From: Silene conica
Lineage: Eukaryota > Streptophyta > Magnoliopsida > Caryophyllales > Caryophyllaceae
Assembly (NCBI GenBank): GCA_029255685.2
Contig: CM055312.2
Span: 12,920,649 to 12,984,648, forward strand
Direction: 5' to 3'
DNA length: 64,000 nt
The position numbers and the translations under genes are program-made. Below the pieces are notes generated by a model, which ran no database searches, was not told the origin of the DNA, and worked only from the letters and a program-made list of their open reading frames with translations. Of the stretch, positions 62,063 through 64,000 are shown piece after piece. Numbering within the stretch: the stretch's first letter is position 1; every line of letters starts with the position of its first letter.

Positions 62063-62396
62063 GACCATGTTTATCCGTAGGTCTTGTAACCCTACTTAGC
62101 CCTAGTTCCTATATTAAAATACTAATTTTTTTTCTTAACCTACTTTCAAGCCCTACCTCTTCATTTCTATTTTTTATCAAGACCTACCTTAACCTACCTT
62201 TAACTTATACTTTTTTACTCTGAACAAGGTCTAGAACGAGGTCTAGGAAGTGTTCCACGAGGTCCAGATTGGACCGTATGGACCTAGTTTCTTCAAAGGT
62301 GTTCCAACCTTTTAATTTCTTTTTCCTTTTTTTATTTGTTATTTTTTGTCTTTATTCAAGACCTAGACCTACTTAGCCCAACCTATAAACGTAGTC
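62063..62396. mobile_element. Tourist-like MITE, 334 bp
   Basis: Ends GACCATGTTTAT and ATAAACGTAGTC (10 of 12 inverted) flanked by TAA (62060-62062 and 62397-62399). The GACCAT start resembles the right terminus of the Harbinger element at 19149. Inner GTAGGTCTTG / AAGACCTAGACC words extend the foldback. Confidence 0.82.
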
Positions 62397-62589
62397 TAAG
62401 CTCCCTCATCATCATCAAAAAAGGGGGAAAAAGACGATAGTCCAAAACGCACGCCTTCTTTGATGTCTTGTCATCTTGATCTAAAACGTATTCATCCGTC
62501 GGTTTGTCCAATTATGTTAAAGTTAAGACTTAATAAGACCCTCTTCGGCTTACAAATACATAATGATGAGGAAGTATGAATGTGTGCTC

Positions 62590-62723
62590 ATCTGAAATTG
62601 TTCTTCCCATTCGTTTATTAAAATGAACCAAATAAGTTTTTAAAGGAATGTAATTGGAACCCCATATTACTATGGATTCTCATTCCATTTCATTCCATAT
62701 CTACGCATTGAACCAAACGACCC
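62590..62723. mobile_element. Truncated Tourist-like MITE, right end only
   Basis: AACCAAACGACCCC followed by TAA is a typical right end. No GGGGTCGTTTGGTT partner lies to the left. Confidence 0.4.
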
Positions 62724-62821
62724 CTAAGTTTGTCTTATCTATGCAAAATTATAATTGGGTTAATATATAACCAATTTTTAATTTCAGTCTTAAATGAAAA
62801 GGATAATGCTAGGGCGACACC

Positions 62822-62847
62822 GGGTGTTACTGATTTCGGTAACACCC
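62822..62847. repeat. 9-bp hairpin GGGTGTTAC / GTAACACCC
   Basis: Perfect 9-bp arms around an 8-base loop, next to GATAATGCTAGGGCGACACC, a likely repeat boundary. Confidence 0.8.
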
Positions 62848-63111
62848 TAATAAAAAAATAGTAAAAAATAGAAAATAGAAAAGTAAATTTTCGTATTTGC
62901 GCCAATTTCGAAAGGGTAGAACCGTAATTCACATATTTATCATATTAATAAAATAAAATATAAATGATAATAATAATTAAAACTAAACATTAAGTTGGTT
63001 GATCAAGGGGGTCGACGGTGGTTGGCCGTCAACGCCGCCGGTCAAAGGTGGAGGTTTGACCACTAGCTAGTCGTGGTTGGCGACCATACGATAATGAACC
63101 ATCAAAAATGT

Positions 63112-63176
63112 TTGTAGTGGGGCTTGAACACATAACCTCTGGATTGAAATACACTTGCTAATGCCACTATGCCACA
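63112..63176 (-). repeat. tRNA-like (possibly SINE-derived) sequence
   Basis: The minus strand reads GTGGCATAGTGGCATTAGC, A-box-like, and about 35 bases later TGTTCAAGCCCCAC, B-box-like. It does not fold as an intact tRNA and there is no clear tail or target duplication. Confidence 0.35.
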
Positions 63177-63261
63177 TAAATCTTTTGATAAATTTGCATC
63201 TCTTTTGATATATATATACGTATGTTAAAATTTGAGTTAAAACAATATATCTATCTATCTA

Positions 63262-63546
63262 TCTATATTATTAAAGAAAGTTTTTTCCGAGAGATTTTAT
63301 TGGCTGATTTTTTTTCAAGCTTTTTTCGAGCATTTCGTAGACTCCAACTTTTATGAACTACCTATAATGAATCTATTCGGTTTTGATTATTTCGTAATTT
63401 AAAAGATAGAGTTTGTATCATTGTAGAATTCATACTTTCATAGCATCTAAAATCTGTGTAGAACTCTAACTTTTCTCAAATCCCTCATATTTTCTTAAAT
63501 ATTCAACCATCTAGAATATGAGTATTATATACGTTTGAGTACATAG
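63262..63546 (+). mobile_element. Helitron 5' end
   Basis: TCTATATTATTAAAGAAAG followed by TTTTTTCCGAGAGATTTTAT and TGGCTGATT resembles the starts of Helitrons A and B (ATTTAAAAGAGG ... GCGATTTCATTGG) and the TC-start of plant Helitrons. A CTAT microsatellite precedes it. It probably continues past the LTR that starts at 63547. Confidence 0.55.
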
Positions 63547-64000
63547 TGTAACATCCCGTATTTTCGTAAAATCTGATTTAAGCGTTTTTAATTATTTTAT
63601 GTAATAAAATAATATTTTAATAATTTATTTCGAAAGATTTTAATTTAAAAGTAAGATCCGTCTTAAGAACCTCAAGTCCTTAAGACGAATACAAACTTGG
63701 CATTGTTTAAAGATCCGACTTAAATAACCGTTCTTATAATCCGACCCGTTTCATAATACGGAAAGGACAACTACTTAAACCCTTATAAACCCCCAATGTC
63801 GACATATTGCTCCCCCTTCAATTCATTTCCACTGTAAAACAAATTTATCCTAAAACCTCCATTGATACTTCCTTCCTTCAAGCTTTTCTTCATCATCCGT
63901 TCTTCAAATCGCAAAAGTAAGTACATTTTCGGAATCCTCGTTCAATTTCCAAGTCATCTATCACTTCGGTTTCTCGTTTCCATCACTTCGAAATTTCAGC
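63547..64000 (+). mobile_element. Start of an LTR, cut by the window edge
   Basis: TGTAACATCCCGTATTTTCG is a common start of plant Ty3/gypsy LTRs. CTTATAAACCC near 63782 gives a TATA-like box with a CT-rich leader after it. The 3' end and target duplication are outside the window. Confidence 0.5.

Overview
This window is nuclear DNA of a flowering plant, most likely a eudicot. It is AT-rich, its genes have GT-AG introns, and it carries a plant-type histone H4, a nuclear tRNA-His, plant-specific families (FUSC/AaeB-like transporter, trihelix fragment, plant mobile domain) and typical plant mobile elements. The species cannot be named from sequence alone. Exon limits below come from reading splice sites and checking phase by hand; there is no transcript evidence.

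Layout. 1-24.2 kb is an island of nested, decayed transposons: two LTR ends near the left edge, a TIR element with a strong hairpin (3.5-4.2 kb), a minus-strand Helitron end (4.6 kb), a CACTA 3' end (6.4 kb), a solo LTR with a perfect 5-bp target duplication (7.9-9.2 kb), a MuDR-type transposase pseudogene plus plant mobile domain broken by three small elements (9.6-14.3 kb), a PIF/Harbinger element split by a second solo LTR (14.4-19.15 kb), a large palindromic foldback (19.6-19.9 kb), and a FAR1-type MULE transposase fused to an OTU-like protease domain (20.0-22.6 kb). The last is followed by a telomere-like repeat and a C-rich minisatellite.

24.4-44.6 kb is a gene block: histone H4 (+), a decayed UDP-glucuronate decarboxylase pseudogene (-), tRNA-His (+), a complete three-exon FUSC/AaeB-like membrane protein gene (-), an unrecognised minus-strand gene seen as phase-compatible exons, and a six-exon CRAL-TRIO (Sec14-like) gene (-). 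Only small MITE-sized insertions interrupt it.

44.9-56.2 kb is dominated by Helitrons with identical-style 3' ends (GC hairpin, then CTAG) and internal arrays of a short ACGAGCTA-type repeat; two lie head to tail. A trihelix (GT-2-like) exon fragment and an inverted copy of the 5.7-6.2 kb repeat lie to their right.

57.3-60.1 kb holds a complete six-exon ubiquitin-conjugating enzyme gene of the UBC7/UBE2G2 type (-). 60.8-64 kb returns to repeats: a (TA)n tract, a hAT-type MITE with a Tourist-type MITE nested inside it, a second Tourist-type MITE, a Helitron 5' end and an LTR start running off the window.

The genes do not form one pathway. No clearly new system was found; the most unusual items are the transposase-OTU fusion with its adjacent foldback, the head-to-tail Helitrons with shared minisatellites, and the unrecognised multi-exon gene at 37.4-38.9 kb.
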